Shown: piece after piece, positions 13,501 through 25,500 of the stretch
Layout of the letters: each line of letters begins with the position of its first letter
Position numbering within the stretch: the first letter of the stretch is position 1
Assembly: GCF_003590095.1 (NCBI RefSeq)
Contig: NC_039501.1
Coordinates: 3,503,673 to 3,567,672 of the forward strand
Source: Trichoplusia ni
Taxonomy: Eukaryota; Arthropoda; Insecta; Lepidoptera; Noctuidae
Reading direction: 5' to 3'
Length of the DNA: 64,000 bases
Notes under the pieces: generated by a model
Database searches by the model: none
Told to the model about the DNA's origin: nothing
The model's input: only the letters and a program-made list of their open reading frames with translations
Position numbers and translations under genes: made by a program

Positions 13501-16500
13501 ATGAAAAATGTATTTTTAACGTTTTTAAGAAACGTTGAAAGATCTTGAGTGGGCCTCGCAACTGGAGCGCTTTTCACCGGGTTAAAATGAGATTTACCGT
13601 GTCTTTAAGAACGTTTTTTAGGTCTATGTAGATATTGTATGTTTGCTATGGAAAAAGTGACATACTAAGGGTGTATTTGAGACACAATTCATATAAAATA
13701 ATCTCTTCAGGTAATTAACTAATTTTGAAATGACCATAGCTAACTTAGAGAATTGTGTCCAAATCAATATATGACCATCCATCATAATGTGATGGTTCCA
13801 TTTGGCCCAGGATAGAGAATCGTGGAAGGATTTAGAAGATTCTCTTGCCCAGCAGTGGGACACAAAACTACTTTATATCAAAATAGATGACTAAAATTTT
13901 TCGTTGAATGAGTACTAGGAAAAATATGATTAACAGGGTTATTTGGTCCACTTATTATTAAGAATACATTATTATTACTAGCCTGGAATGTCCCACTGCT
14001 GCTCTGCCAGGCTAAGACCTCCCCAGTCTTCTCCCACTTGTCTCTCTCATGAGCCGCGAGTGACCAGTTCGGTAAGAACGAATCCAGGTCATCCCGCCAT
14101 CTCCGTCTGGGTCTGCCTCGCTGATTATAATTAAGAATACATCTGATGTTATAATTTTATCTCATTTTATATCAACAAGCGCTATAATAATAAAGTTGTT
14201 ACTATTTTTATGTCCATTTACAATGTTGAACACAATCAGCTTTTTGTTGAAACACTTTTAATTTAATTGTCTTTGTAACATTTATTTGTTTTATTATATT
14301 GTATTAATAGTAAAGTGAAAAACGTTGCAAAAAGCTTTTGTTGTAAAGTAGGCGAGTAGTATATTTTGTTATTTATTTAGTGTTAATTTAAAGGTAGGTT
14401 ATATTTTTGATATAACCATCTATAACTTACTGTTCGATCTTCGCAAGACTAAGGATTGTGTGATCCACGCATGCTTGTACTAATGGTCTTGGCTGACTGT
14501 CCTGGCGTCTTTGTGCATGTGTCTTGAACATTTGTGAAACAACAAATGTGCGACGCAAGGATTATAATCCTTTGAGTCGTTTTTTGTAATCACAGAAACT
14601 TATTGCGTTACTGCTGAGCTATGGTCAGTTCCCTTTAAGACTACTAACGAGAATTGATCACCTCGCAAAATTAATCAAATTTTCTTACCATATTTTATCA
14701 CAATGTTTTCAGTAGTTATTTGACAGTGGTGATTTAGAACTTTTCGTTTTACAAAGAAAGTAATTCAGGTACTGAAAAGCCCCAGAACCTTATATATATT
14801 TCAGCTTTCCTTCATCAATAGTTTAACCTAGAGTACCATCAAAGATACTTTTATCTTTTAACCACAAGGTCATCAAAGTTCATTGCGCTGTATTCGTAAG
14901 GGTATCGGCAGAAATTTACTATTATTATGAATTATTGATAGGTACATTTATTTTCTCATTTCCTTTACATCATTACCGGTAATGATGTTGTTTTTGCACT
15001 GTCATGGTTATAAGACTTCGAAGTTTGGTTGATAGATCAATTACTTTTTGATTCAGCGATAGTTTGACTTAGACTATTTGATGCCAATTATTAGGAAACT
15101 AAAAATTAAACCTATTATTTTTTACATTTTGTGGCTGAGGTCATCACGTCAAATCCACGGGTTCCATCCTCTCGTAAGACAAACGTGTGTTCCACGAATG
15201 CTTGTCCTGAGTCTGGGTGTCTTTGGGCATGTGACTTGAATGTTTGTGAAACCCGCGACACAAGGATTACCTTTCTTAGCGCGAGAGTCATAAAAAAAGA
15301 ATCAGTAATATTAATAAAAAACGCACAAATGTATGAAAATAACATTTCATTTCGTAAGGTCACTGAATTCATTTTATCATCTCGATTCAATCAAGTGTAA
15401 CGTTAACGATTGTAAAAATTATAAACAATTGTCTGGAGGGGCTGAACTTTTAACCTGAACGTCCATTTAACGCTGATGAAATAAATTAGGTCTTGAACAA
15501 GCTTAAGTAACTAAAACTAAATAGCCCAAGGGCCCACAATCGGAACTTAGTAGTCAAGGGTTCTTTATCCTTGATCCGTGTTGGAGACTTAGACAGAGAG
15601 ATATTCAGTTTTTATAAAATACCAAAAGTCTGGTTATCGTGGGCTCTTGGTCTAAAAAATATCTGCACTCGTTCAACCCGCCAAAGACATATATTCTCGT
15701 TAGCTTTCAAAGCATCACAAGTGCTGTTTAAATGTGAATCTATTTTTGTATTGAGTTATAATCCGTTATGATTTCATCAGACTTTAGTGTATGTTTGTAT
15801 GTATATTTCGATTGCACTAAAACTGTTTTAAAATGGCGGATGTGTGATGTAATGTGTATGAATCTAAGTAGGTTGAGATGGAAACATTATCCTTCTTGTA
15901 TTATGGTTGCGTAATAATGTATTTTTAATGTTTTGTATTGATAATCTTGATGAAATTGTGATTCTTTTATTATTATTTAATATTACACAACTTTCACACA
16001 GCGCCATCTAAGTAGTCTCAAATTAAGCAAAGCTTGTATTATGAGTACTAGACCACTGATAAACATGTTTACATACCTAATTCTAAATAGATGCATGTTG
16101 TCGATAAATTTCACCCAGACACAGACTATAATAATATGATCGTGCTCATCACACAAACAGTTGTCCTGGGTGGGAATCGAAACCACTACCTCCAGTAGGT
16201 ATATAACAGTCAGGACCACTAACCACTAGATCATCAGGCTAGTAAAAATTTCTATATCTATCTTACTATGAGCTCTTATTTTTGTTATATTTTTTTATTT
16301 TTATACCTTAAAGTAGCCCTTCGCGTTTTAGGATTCGTTTTTAAATTTGATCTTAAACAAGCCTCAACTTGATGTCAAATAACTTAGGTATGACCGTAAT
16401 GCTGTCGAATATAAGACAAGACAGATAATTTACAAATAAATAATAAAAAAAAATCATTTTTATAATTATAAAATTTTCCTATGATGAAAGCCTTCACAAA

Positions 16501-19500
16501 TTGCAAAACAATAAATAATACTTTAGAACTTTTCATAATACACTTCTATATCAATAATGCAAGAAAAAAAAACAGTTTCTCATTAAAATCATTTAACATT
16601 CAATACAAAACTGCAATTCAATCAAAGTACATTCTATTAAAAAAACTAGTTGAATCAGACTGCATTTAATTATTTAGATTGAAGCGGCTAATCCCGATGG
16701 TTCAGCCATTTTTTATCGAGTCTAGCACAAAACTATGATGTCAGCTTATTAAATAGAAATCCCTTGTTGAACTGAATTTTCTCTTTTCTGCAAATTATTA
16801 ATTTTTCTCTTGTTATCTTTTTGGGATTTTATAAACTTTGCTAGTCTGTTGGATTCATAAATGTGTTTGTATTTTTGTATGTGACACCATAGCTGTTAAA
16901 TGGTTAAACCGATATTGATGTTATTTTTTATTGTGTGTTTGTTTGTCGTTCCGTTTGGATTTTTGTAACTCAATTTTGAGTCACTTCTTGATAAGCTAGC
17001 AGGCTGAAATTTTCAGGGTATCCTCAAACTCGATGACAAAGCAATTTACATCTATAAAAAGGGCTGGACCGATTTTGATAAAATCTGAAAGGAGACCATA
17101 ATTAAAAATGTGGGATTTCAGATTTTTTTTAATCTATTAGGTAAATTATAGCTAAATGTTTTCTTTATTGTTGCAGGGGACTACTCATTGGATATCAAGG
17201 AGGTTTCTTTAGAAGATGACGGACAGTACCAGTGCCAAGTCAGTTCGGGATTAAATGGTAAGTGCTCACCTATTTTATTCACACTTCTATTTCCATGTAA
17301 TATCTACGTAAACGATATCTTAATTACACTGGAATAATAAAGATACCTTTTAAAAAGTAGGTCTTCGTAGCATAGTATCCCAACCGGCTATGATAACTGT
17401 CAAAAACCAAGTCAAGACTTGTTTTCCCCATTGAGATTCTCCGAAAGGGTAATGGGCAAAAAGACAGTAAGACGGAATCATTAAAATATTGTGTTTAACT
17501 GATAAAATATTGTGTATGTATTGTGGAAAAAATCTCCATTTTAAAATTTAAGACGAGATTACTATTTTATTTTAGAAAATAAAATTGCAAAATACTGCCA
17601 TCCGACATGCTTTTTAAAACGCCAATCGAAGTGTGTTACGTCAGCCCTCAGTAAATACTGTCACTGTCAAGTTCTATACATTTTGATCTCTAATGTTTAC
17701 AAGTTTGCTGAGGGTTGACGTCACAGCAATGTCAACGCCGGTGACTGCGTTTTGGCGCGAATAAATGAACGTTTCATAAAAAAAATATTTTTTTTCAATA
17801 ATTAGTTTTTAAATTACAGAAATATTATATTTTTTAGTAATAGTAGATGCTTAAGAATATTTTAAAACACATTTTCAAAAATTGTCGTCATGCCCATTGC
17901 TCCGGTACCAAAATGCAAAGAAAGAACGGTTTATTCCCACTAGTTCCGTGGTCCAGTTCCGTGACGGAACTACTGGGAAGTTTTTTTCCCACTAGTTCCG
18001 CGGAACTACTGACACACATATTTTGTCCCATTAGTTCCGTTAATAAATAAGTATCGATAACAAGTACAGTCACACACATAAATTATTAATAATATAATAT
18101 TCAATAACTTTCACACCACGCCACTTAGCCTTAAACTAGGCAGATTTGTACTTTTTGTAATACACCTCCGTAAGTATGGATATTTTTGTTTCTTTTTATG
18201 AGTATCATTATTTGATATTGACAAAGTCACTTTCCTACTGTAATAGATACTGTAATTGATTTTCCTCTACTTCTTATATTTCCTCTATTCTTTTCGGTAA
18301 ATATTGGGAAAAAAATATTCGATGATGTGTGAACCAATACCCGGACCTAGCACTAGCAGTGTCGACATAGTGGCTCGCGGCCGTGGTCGTGTTCTTATAG
18401 AAGATGGGTTTGAGTACTATTGTCATTCGCGATACCGCAATGGCCAAATACTCCGGAGGTGCGCTCAGCATAAAAAAAAATGTTCTGGGACAGTAACTAC
18501 CACCGCTGGAAACGATGTCATCAAGCATAGTCCTCATAAGGAAAATTGTAGTCCAGACTACAACAAGGCTACGATGACTCTCGTAATGAAAAATTGTGTA
18601 GATGAAGCTGCGTTGAATGAAGATACCGTGCCTGCGACATATAAAAAGACTGTTGCGGCTTTAAAAAATACTGGTATAGATCTTATAAGAGAAATACCCA
18701 CTTTTAATCAAATAAAATCGTCAATGTATAGGCGAAGAAATAAAATAAATATGGTAAGCAAGATGTGTTTTAAGGAAGCGTCAGAAGTGGAGGTTCCAGC
18801 GCCTTTCAAGAATTTTTTATTGGCTGATTATAACGACTCAGACGATGGCCTAAGAATTTTAGTGTTTTGCTCAACTGAAGCAAAACATCTCTTCAAAAGT
18901 GTAGCAAGTTATTTTAGCGACGGAACTTTTAAAAGTTGTCCGAAGCCTTTTAAACAACTATATTCTATACACGGGGATTTAGGAAGCACCGAGGCCAAGA
19001 CTAATATTGTTCCTTTAGTATATGCACTGTTAAACAAAAAAAACAAAAAAGCATACACAACTTTGTTTATGCTAATGAGATCACAACTCCATTGGCAACC
19101 AAAAAAAAATACCACTGATTTTGAAGAAGCGGCAATTCAGGCATATCACGAAACTTTTCCGGAAGCAGAACATAGTGGCTGCTATGTTCATTTTAAAAAA
19201 AAATTATGGCGTAAGGCAAAACTATTGAAAATTACAAATAAACATCAGAAGAGGATTGTCGCATTATGTTGTGCATTGTGTTTTCTTCCCGAGAGAAACA
19301 TTTCAGATGGATTTGCATATATAGAATCTGAATGTTCTATATTCGACAATGAGGACAACATTCAAAATTTCATGGAGTATATGAAGCGTTTCTGGATGAA
19401 ACCAAAGTTAATCAAGTCTTGGTATATTTTTGGTGACGAACATAAAACTACAAATCAGCTAGAAGGTTGGCATCATGCTATAAACTCTACGTTTAAAAGT

Positions 19501-22500
19501 AAACTGCCAACGATAGGTTTATTTTTAAAGAAGATCACTGTTGATGCAAATTTCTTTTCTGTTCGTGGCATACAAAACGCTTACAACATGAAGCCACAAA
19601 CAAAACGGAAGAAAGCGAGCATTCAGAACGATATCATCATTCAGCTACACCAAAATCAACTAGTAAATAACGATATAAATATTCCTTTATTTTTAGAAAA
19701 ACTCCGCTAATATTTTTTATTCATTTATTTACAGGCTAAATAAAAAGCTAAATTACATTCAAAAACTAGATTTAGTTTGATTTTCATTCAGTCACTGTTG
19801 TTATTCTTGATAACCTTATATTGTTTTTGTAATAAAAAGAGGCAGTGCGCTGTGCTGAGGAGCTTGTTCCGTCGTTCCTTCTCGTCAGCTAGTGCACTTT
19901 GTAAGGTTTGAAAAATGTTACTTGTCTGTTTTAAATAATTGATTTTGATTTTTTTACAAAACTGTACTTTCGTATAACGGAACTAATGGGACAAAAATAT
20001 GTGTGTCAGTAGTTCCGCGGAACTAGTGGGAAAAAAACTTCCCAGTAGTTCCGTCACGGAACTGGACCACGGAACTAGTGGGAATAAACCGAAAGAACAT
20101 GAGTGGGTTTTAGTCAGTCAAGTCCATTCTCTTTCGCTTAAAAAACAGAAGGAGGAATCACTTGATGATTTACCATAAGAAAAACAATATGTTTTTAACA
20201 ACGAAAAATGCAACCGGTTTTAAATCAAAAGTACTGAGCCAAAATTTGATTCTTTCAATTCTGTTGGACTAAATACCAGCTATATCACGTTGAATGAAAG
20301 AAGATTTAACAAAAATGGTTCATTCAAAGCGAAATTCAAGAAAATAACATTAAAAAAAAACAAAATATCTGACAAATTGAAAACCCCTTCCCCTTTAAAG
20401 TAAGTTGAAATAAGGACTTTCCAAGAAGTAACCTCGGTTTATTTAAATTGATAACTTTTCAATAGGCATCTGTTTCTCCCATTGTCGACTTTAACATGTC
20501 TCGACATTCTTCCTATTGTCACTTAACCAAGATTGTATAGGTACGTATAAGTACATATTATACTAGCAGTTACCCGCGACTTCGCGTGGTAAGCAAACCC
20601 GTAGTACATCATTTTGTTCTATTGTCTATAGTATTAGCAGCGTACGCAGAAAGCGTTTCAGATTTTACACCTTTGGTTTCACTATCGCAATTTTCTTACG
20701 GACCCCTAATATTTTTCAAAATAAATATAGCCTATGTTCAGCGGGGATAATCAAATGTAGCTTCTCAACAATGAAACAATTTTTCAAATCGGTCCAGTAG
20801 TTTCGAAGCCTATTCGTGTCAAACAAACAAACAAATCTTTCCTCTTTATAATATTAGTATAGATATGAAATCACATGTCAAAGTATTGTTAGATCTTCAA
20901 ACAAAAGTAATAATGAGGATTGTTCCAGGACTTTGTGATATTCAATACGAAACGTCTTGTTATATATCAAATCAGAATTGATCCATCCGTTTTTGTTCGG
21001 AACAATGCTAAAAATAATTTTAAGTATGGGAGCTTGTAGGTTTGGAATACGTGTCATTGCAAAAATATTTTAACCCTGAAAATTGAAAAAGATATTCAGA
21101 TGCAAAAGGTTTTAAAATCTGCTGTAGTATGAAATACCAAAACAAGTATTTTTGTTTGACTTTCTATGTTAAAATGATCTCAACAACAATAAAACTACGT
21201 TTTAAAACTTTTTCTAAAACCTAATCCCATCTATAAAAATAATAAAACGACACGGAAAAACTTTTTCGAAATTTCATTTCGTCTCAACTTAACTAAGCCT
21301 CATCAATATCGATTCAGTAGTTAAGCCATAAAAAGTATAGACACACAAACAATTTATCGAAGTTTCGAAGGCAAATGTAATTGGTTTTCTTATTGGAAGC
21401 CCGCAGGTAATGTCTGAATGAATCAAAATTTATGACCGAAGATAAAGAATTGTCTTTTTTATCAGGAATAGTTATTAGAACTTATTACAGTGGTATTCTA
21501 GATACGTTTTGTTGAAGGTTAAAAGAAGTATTTAACTTATTTGAAAAGCTGAATGATCAAAGTTTGTCAAAGTAAAGTTTTGTGATAAAAATGAATTCAA
21601 TATTTTTATCTACATTCAATAAGTTCGTGCGTCAAAAAAAATAAATGAAAAGCTGACCTTTTTAATATTTAATCTGTATATCCTATTCTGTGCCTAGTCT
21701 ATCTTATTTGGAGTAGGAATGTTTCCTATTTTACAAATAATAATATGACAATACAATGCTCATAGCAACAAGTACTGATATTTTTTCGAATTCCTAAAGT
21801 GTAAAAAAGTAAAGTATGGTAATTATCACTTGCTTAAAACGGTGAATTAAAATATCGTGAGGAAAGCAGCACATCAGGGGCCTTTGGCGCAGCTTTCAAA
21901 CTCTGATGACAAGCTTTACGTTAAGCATAGGCAAGGAAAAAAAAAGAGCAACTCTTTTTGGCTTCATAATTTATTTTTCTCCTTATGCAAAAAGGTGGTT
22001 CCCAATTCTTTGGTATTTTTTATGTTTGTTTCTTGATTTCGGATTGGATGAACCGATTTTGTTGTTTCTGTTTTCATTTAACGTAAAATAGCTGTCATTT
22101 GGATCCATAAAATGTATCAAGTTAAGCTCAGTAGCCTATATTTGAAGTAGAATGTACGTTTTAGTTCCAAATGAAAAATTATCGTAATTTTTTCGATGGT
22201 TACTTAAATTATTCCTTGTTCCAGGTGAACCACCGATCCGATCTCGGTATGCCCAATTAACAGTGCTGGTAGCACCAGCTCCCCCTCGTATCTTACGGGG
22301 AGCATTCATAGATGCGACGGAAGACCAGCCAGTGGAGATCGAATGCGTGTCTTCTGGTGGAAAACCAGCGGCTGAGGTATGTGTGTTAATATTAAGTATA
22401 ACGAAAGTTTTGATAAATTGAGAAAAATGCTTGAATTGGAGGTTTGGAGAACAACAATGGATTTTTAACATTTGGATAAGATCAAGGATTTATGATCCGT

Positions 22501-25500
22501 GTTGTCAACTGCTGTCTTTCCGGACTCCTATTGTGATTGCGTTGAAGTATTTTTTATATAAAAAAAATAAGGACTTTTTTTGCCCAACCTTAAAAATTGT
22601 TTCAAAATTTAATGCTAGAAGTTTGTTATCTGATTGCATTCTGTCGGTAACCTGAAGCGCCAACTTTTTTGTCCACTTTTAGATGATTTTTAATATTTTT
22701 CTCTAATTTAGATTACCTGGTTAGACGGGAACCAAGCTGTTATCAAGAAGCCTGTCAAAAGTTCAGTAGAACTTCTTCCTGATGGCCTGAAATATAAAAC
22801 GAGGTTTGTAATATTTTGACGAGAGTAATATAATATTGTCTCTATTATTAAAACTACCTACAACTGGACAAAGGCTAGGTCCCCACTTAAATTTTTTTCA
22901 TCATGGCATGTGTCATTACGAATATTAGCGGGTGGTCTTTCAAAATTAAAAAAAAAACATTACTGGTACAAAAAAGCTCATTCATTTTGTAGGAAACAAG
23001 TATAAAATGACTCATAGCTTATATAAAAATAATTATATTTATTATAATTAAATTGCATGACTTTATAAGTAAACCTTTAATTATATCCCACAAAAGATCT
23101 TCAACAAAGATCTCATACCATTCAAACGTCTTAAGTGAAATCACATCTGTTTCACTAAACACCCCATCTTCACCCAAATACATGTTCCCCTGTCGATCCC
23201 AGGTCGGTCCTGCGGTTAACCCCCACGAAGGGTCACCACAACCAGACGATCACCTGCCAAGCCCAGAACACAGCCGACAGAGCACCGAGGATGGCCACAG
23301 TTCATATAGAGGTAAGGATGAGTGGAGAAATTTATTTTTAAATAGTCCAAGACATAAATATTATAACCGAAACGGGCGAAGACACTGGCTCCTGTAAAAC
23401 AGGCTTTAAGTTTAGCACAGGCGTCAGGGTTACTTTTGTGCTGAACTGTTTTGGTGTAAGTAAAAACTATTTTTTTAGTTTACAACCTCATTTCTGGTTT
23501 CTAGTTTGCACATATACTTATAATTTTAACTTGGAAGTACTGATTTGAATTGAAAATTTTAAATGAATTTCGTAGGATGTTAAGTAAGGAAGGTCATGTT
23601 AAACCCACAATGTATTTTTATAATATGTATTTGAATTGTGGGTTTAAATAGTCAGGTATATATGATAAATGTTAGACGGTGAATTTATTTTGATAAAGTA
23701 AGTTGCTAGGTCACAGTTATTGATCATATCAGTTTGGTCTGTTATTTTTTTCATATTCCATATTCTATTCGACCATAAAGTTATTGAAAACTTATCTTTA
23801 CTGCGGTCTATAAGGCCACCATGGCATCATTAAAAAAAAATCTAAATCTAAATTTATTGATTCAAAATAGAACTACCCACGTCACAAAAACGGATGGAGA
23901 GAAAAGAGCGATAGCAACGAGCTAGGTATATCTTGCTTTACCAAATCGTATCCCCAATACCTAACCAACCTATCTTTCCAGGTGAAATACATGCCGAAGG
24001 TGAATGTGACAATAAGCTCTGGGGTCAACCCGGACAAGATACCCGAGGGTTCAGAACTGAGGGTCAGGTGTGATGTGGATGCCAACCCACCAGCTCAAGT
24101 GTACCGCTGGTATATAAACAATAACCCCGTGATTGGAGATTATACTGATGAAATGGTGAGTTATGATTGTTTTTTGGAGATCTTTGTGAGGAATGAAGAT
24201 TTGTTTTCAGACTATTTGTGCGAATTCTCAGTATTATGAGGTTAATTGGCACAGGCTGATAGTTTTTTGCCGAGACGGTGATGATAAGATTAACAATTCT
24301 TCAGATTACTTTTGCAGCATTTGCAGCTTTCTTTTCTGAAAACATTGCATTTTCAATATTTCTAAATAATATGTATGTATGCAAATTTCGTCTTAATCAG
24401 TTCAATGGTTTTTGAGGGAAAGAGTCACAAACGTCCATAAATAAAAACTTTCGCGTTTATAATACTAATAGGATTCTAAGTTATTAAATAATGTAACGGT
24501 TTACTCACGCGTATTTATCGGAGTAGCCCGACTAGTTTCGGACCCAACCGGAGTTCTACTCGCGATCCCGCCGCGTCAGCTCATGATCAAGGACTCCGGT
24601 TGGGTCCGAAACTAGTCGGGCTACCCCAATAAATATGCGTGAGCAAACCGATAGTTACAATAAAAAAATAAGGATTCTAAGTTTTAAAAACAGAAACAAT
24701 ATTCAACAAAAATCCGTTTCAACAGTCCAGTTATTAATTTCCTGATAATCTCTACCCTAACAAGCTCAAGCTGAATCTCGCAGACAAATTGTGACATTAA
24801 TGTCACACGATTTACACTGCACTGTTGAAGAGATTCCGCAATAAATGTCCGACACACATTGTGCCCGGGATAACCTTTGCGTACATATTAATGTATGGAA
24901 TTAGTGGTTTTGTATGACTATGTAATGTTATGAAATAATTTTGTTGGTTTGTTAGTATCCTTGCCCATTTTGAGGATATGATGTGCATGATAATGAAGTC
25001 CCCAAAAAATTCTAACAAGTTCGAGTTGAAGTCGCAATATTTAGGGTTCCACACGAATAAATTAAATCTTCAAGGAATGGTCACCCATCAAATTTATGCG
25101 TGTATCGACCTTAGCTTAACTTGAATGTTGTTTATGCATGTGTAAAAATTTCAACTTCCTATCTATCCTAGTTCATGAGATACGGTCTGGTGACAGGCGG
25201 TCGGACATACAGCGGAGTCTAAGTAATAGGGCCTAGAAAAACCTCTAAAAACTCATGTTATTTTGCGGAAACATTTTCTATCCGTACATCCTTTAATCGC
25301 ATAATAAAATTACTACCAAGTATATTCCATTAATTAATTAATAAATCACAGATATTGCACATTTAATCTTCTTCAGACATTCTCTGTAGGCAAATACAAT
25401 TTCACCGAAATTAATGTGTTTGTTCATGCAATGTTCATAATATAAACAAACATTCATTCCGGCTTATGACTGCAGGCAAACAGTAAATTTTTCAGCATAA

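Larger units (their letters stand above)
7714..17176 (+). other. Intron 2
   Basis: About 9.5 kb, the largest intron. Contains family A SINEs (7759, 10283, 14436, 15132), a family B SINE (15985), and dispersed repeats near 10972, 12543, 13795, 13974 and 16930. The remaining AT-rich DNA shows nothing I can name. Confidence 0.85.
17928..20090 (+). mobile_element. Complete Mutator-like DNA transposon (MULE)
   Basis: 2163 bp, bounded by terminal inverted repeats 17928-18042 and 19975-20090 that differ essentially by one T in a T-run. The ends start GGTTTATTCCCAC. A perfect 8-bp duplication gaaagaac flanks it (17920-17927 and 20091-20098), the length usual for Mutator elements. One uninterrupted transposase frame fills the centre, and AATAAA follows its stop at 19739. 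Near-identical ends, an exact duplication and an open frame point to a recent insertion that may still be autonomous. It sits in the sense direction of the host gene. Confidence 0.93.
17258..22224 (+). other. Intron 3, carrying a MULE transposon
   Basis: About 5 kb, of which 2163 bp is the Mutator-like element at 17928-20090. A short-element copy follows at 20558-20876. The rest is AT-rich and without recognisable genes. Confidence 0.85.

Noticed and set aside
18304..18321. TTG as transposase start
   Set aside because: Nuclear genes rarely start at TTG, and ATGs at 18322 and 18325 leave the whole FLYWCH region intact.
22136..22471. Minus-strand frame over exon 4
   Set aside because: Shadow of a well-supported Ig2 exon.
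23053..23397. 114-residue plus-strand frame
   Set aside because: Exon 6 is read in another frame that gives the conserved Ig2 cysteine motif; this frame is incidental.
24156..24239. Extension of the exon 7 frame
   Set aside because: Read-through past gtgagt; exon 8 supplies the expected second cysteine of Ig3.
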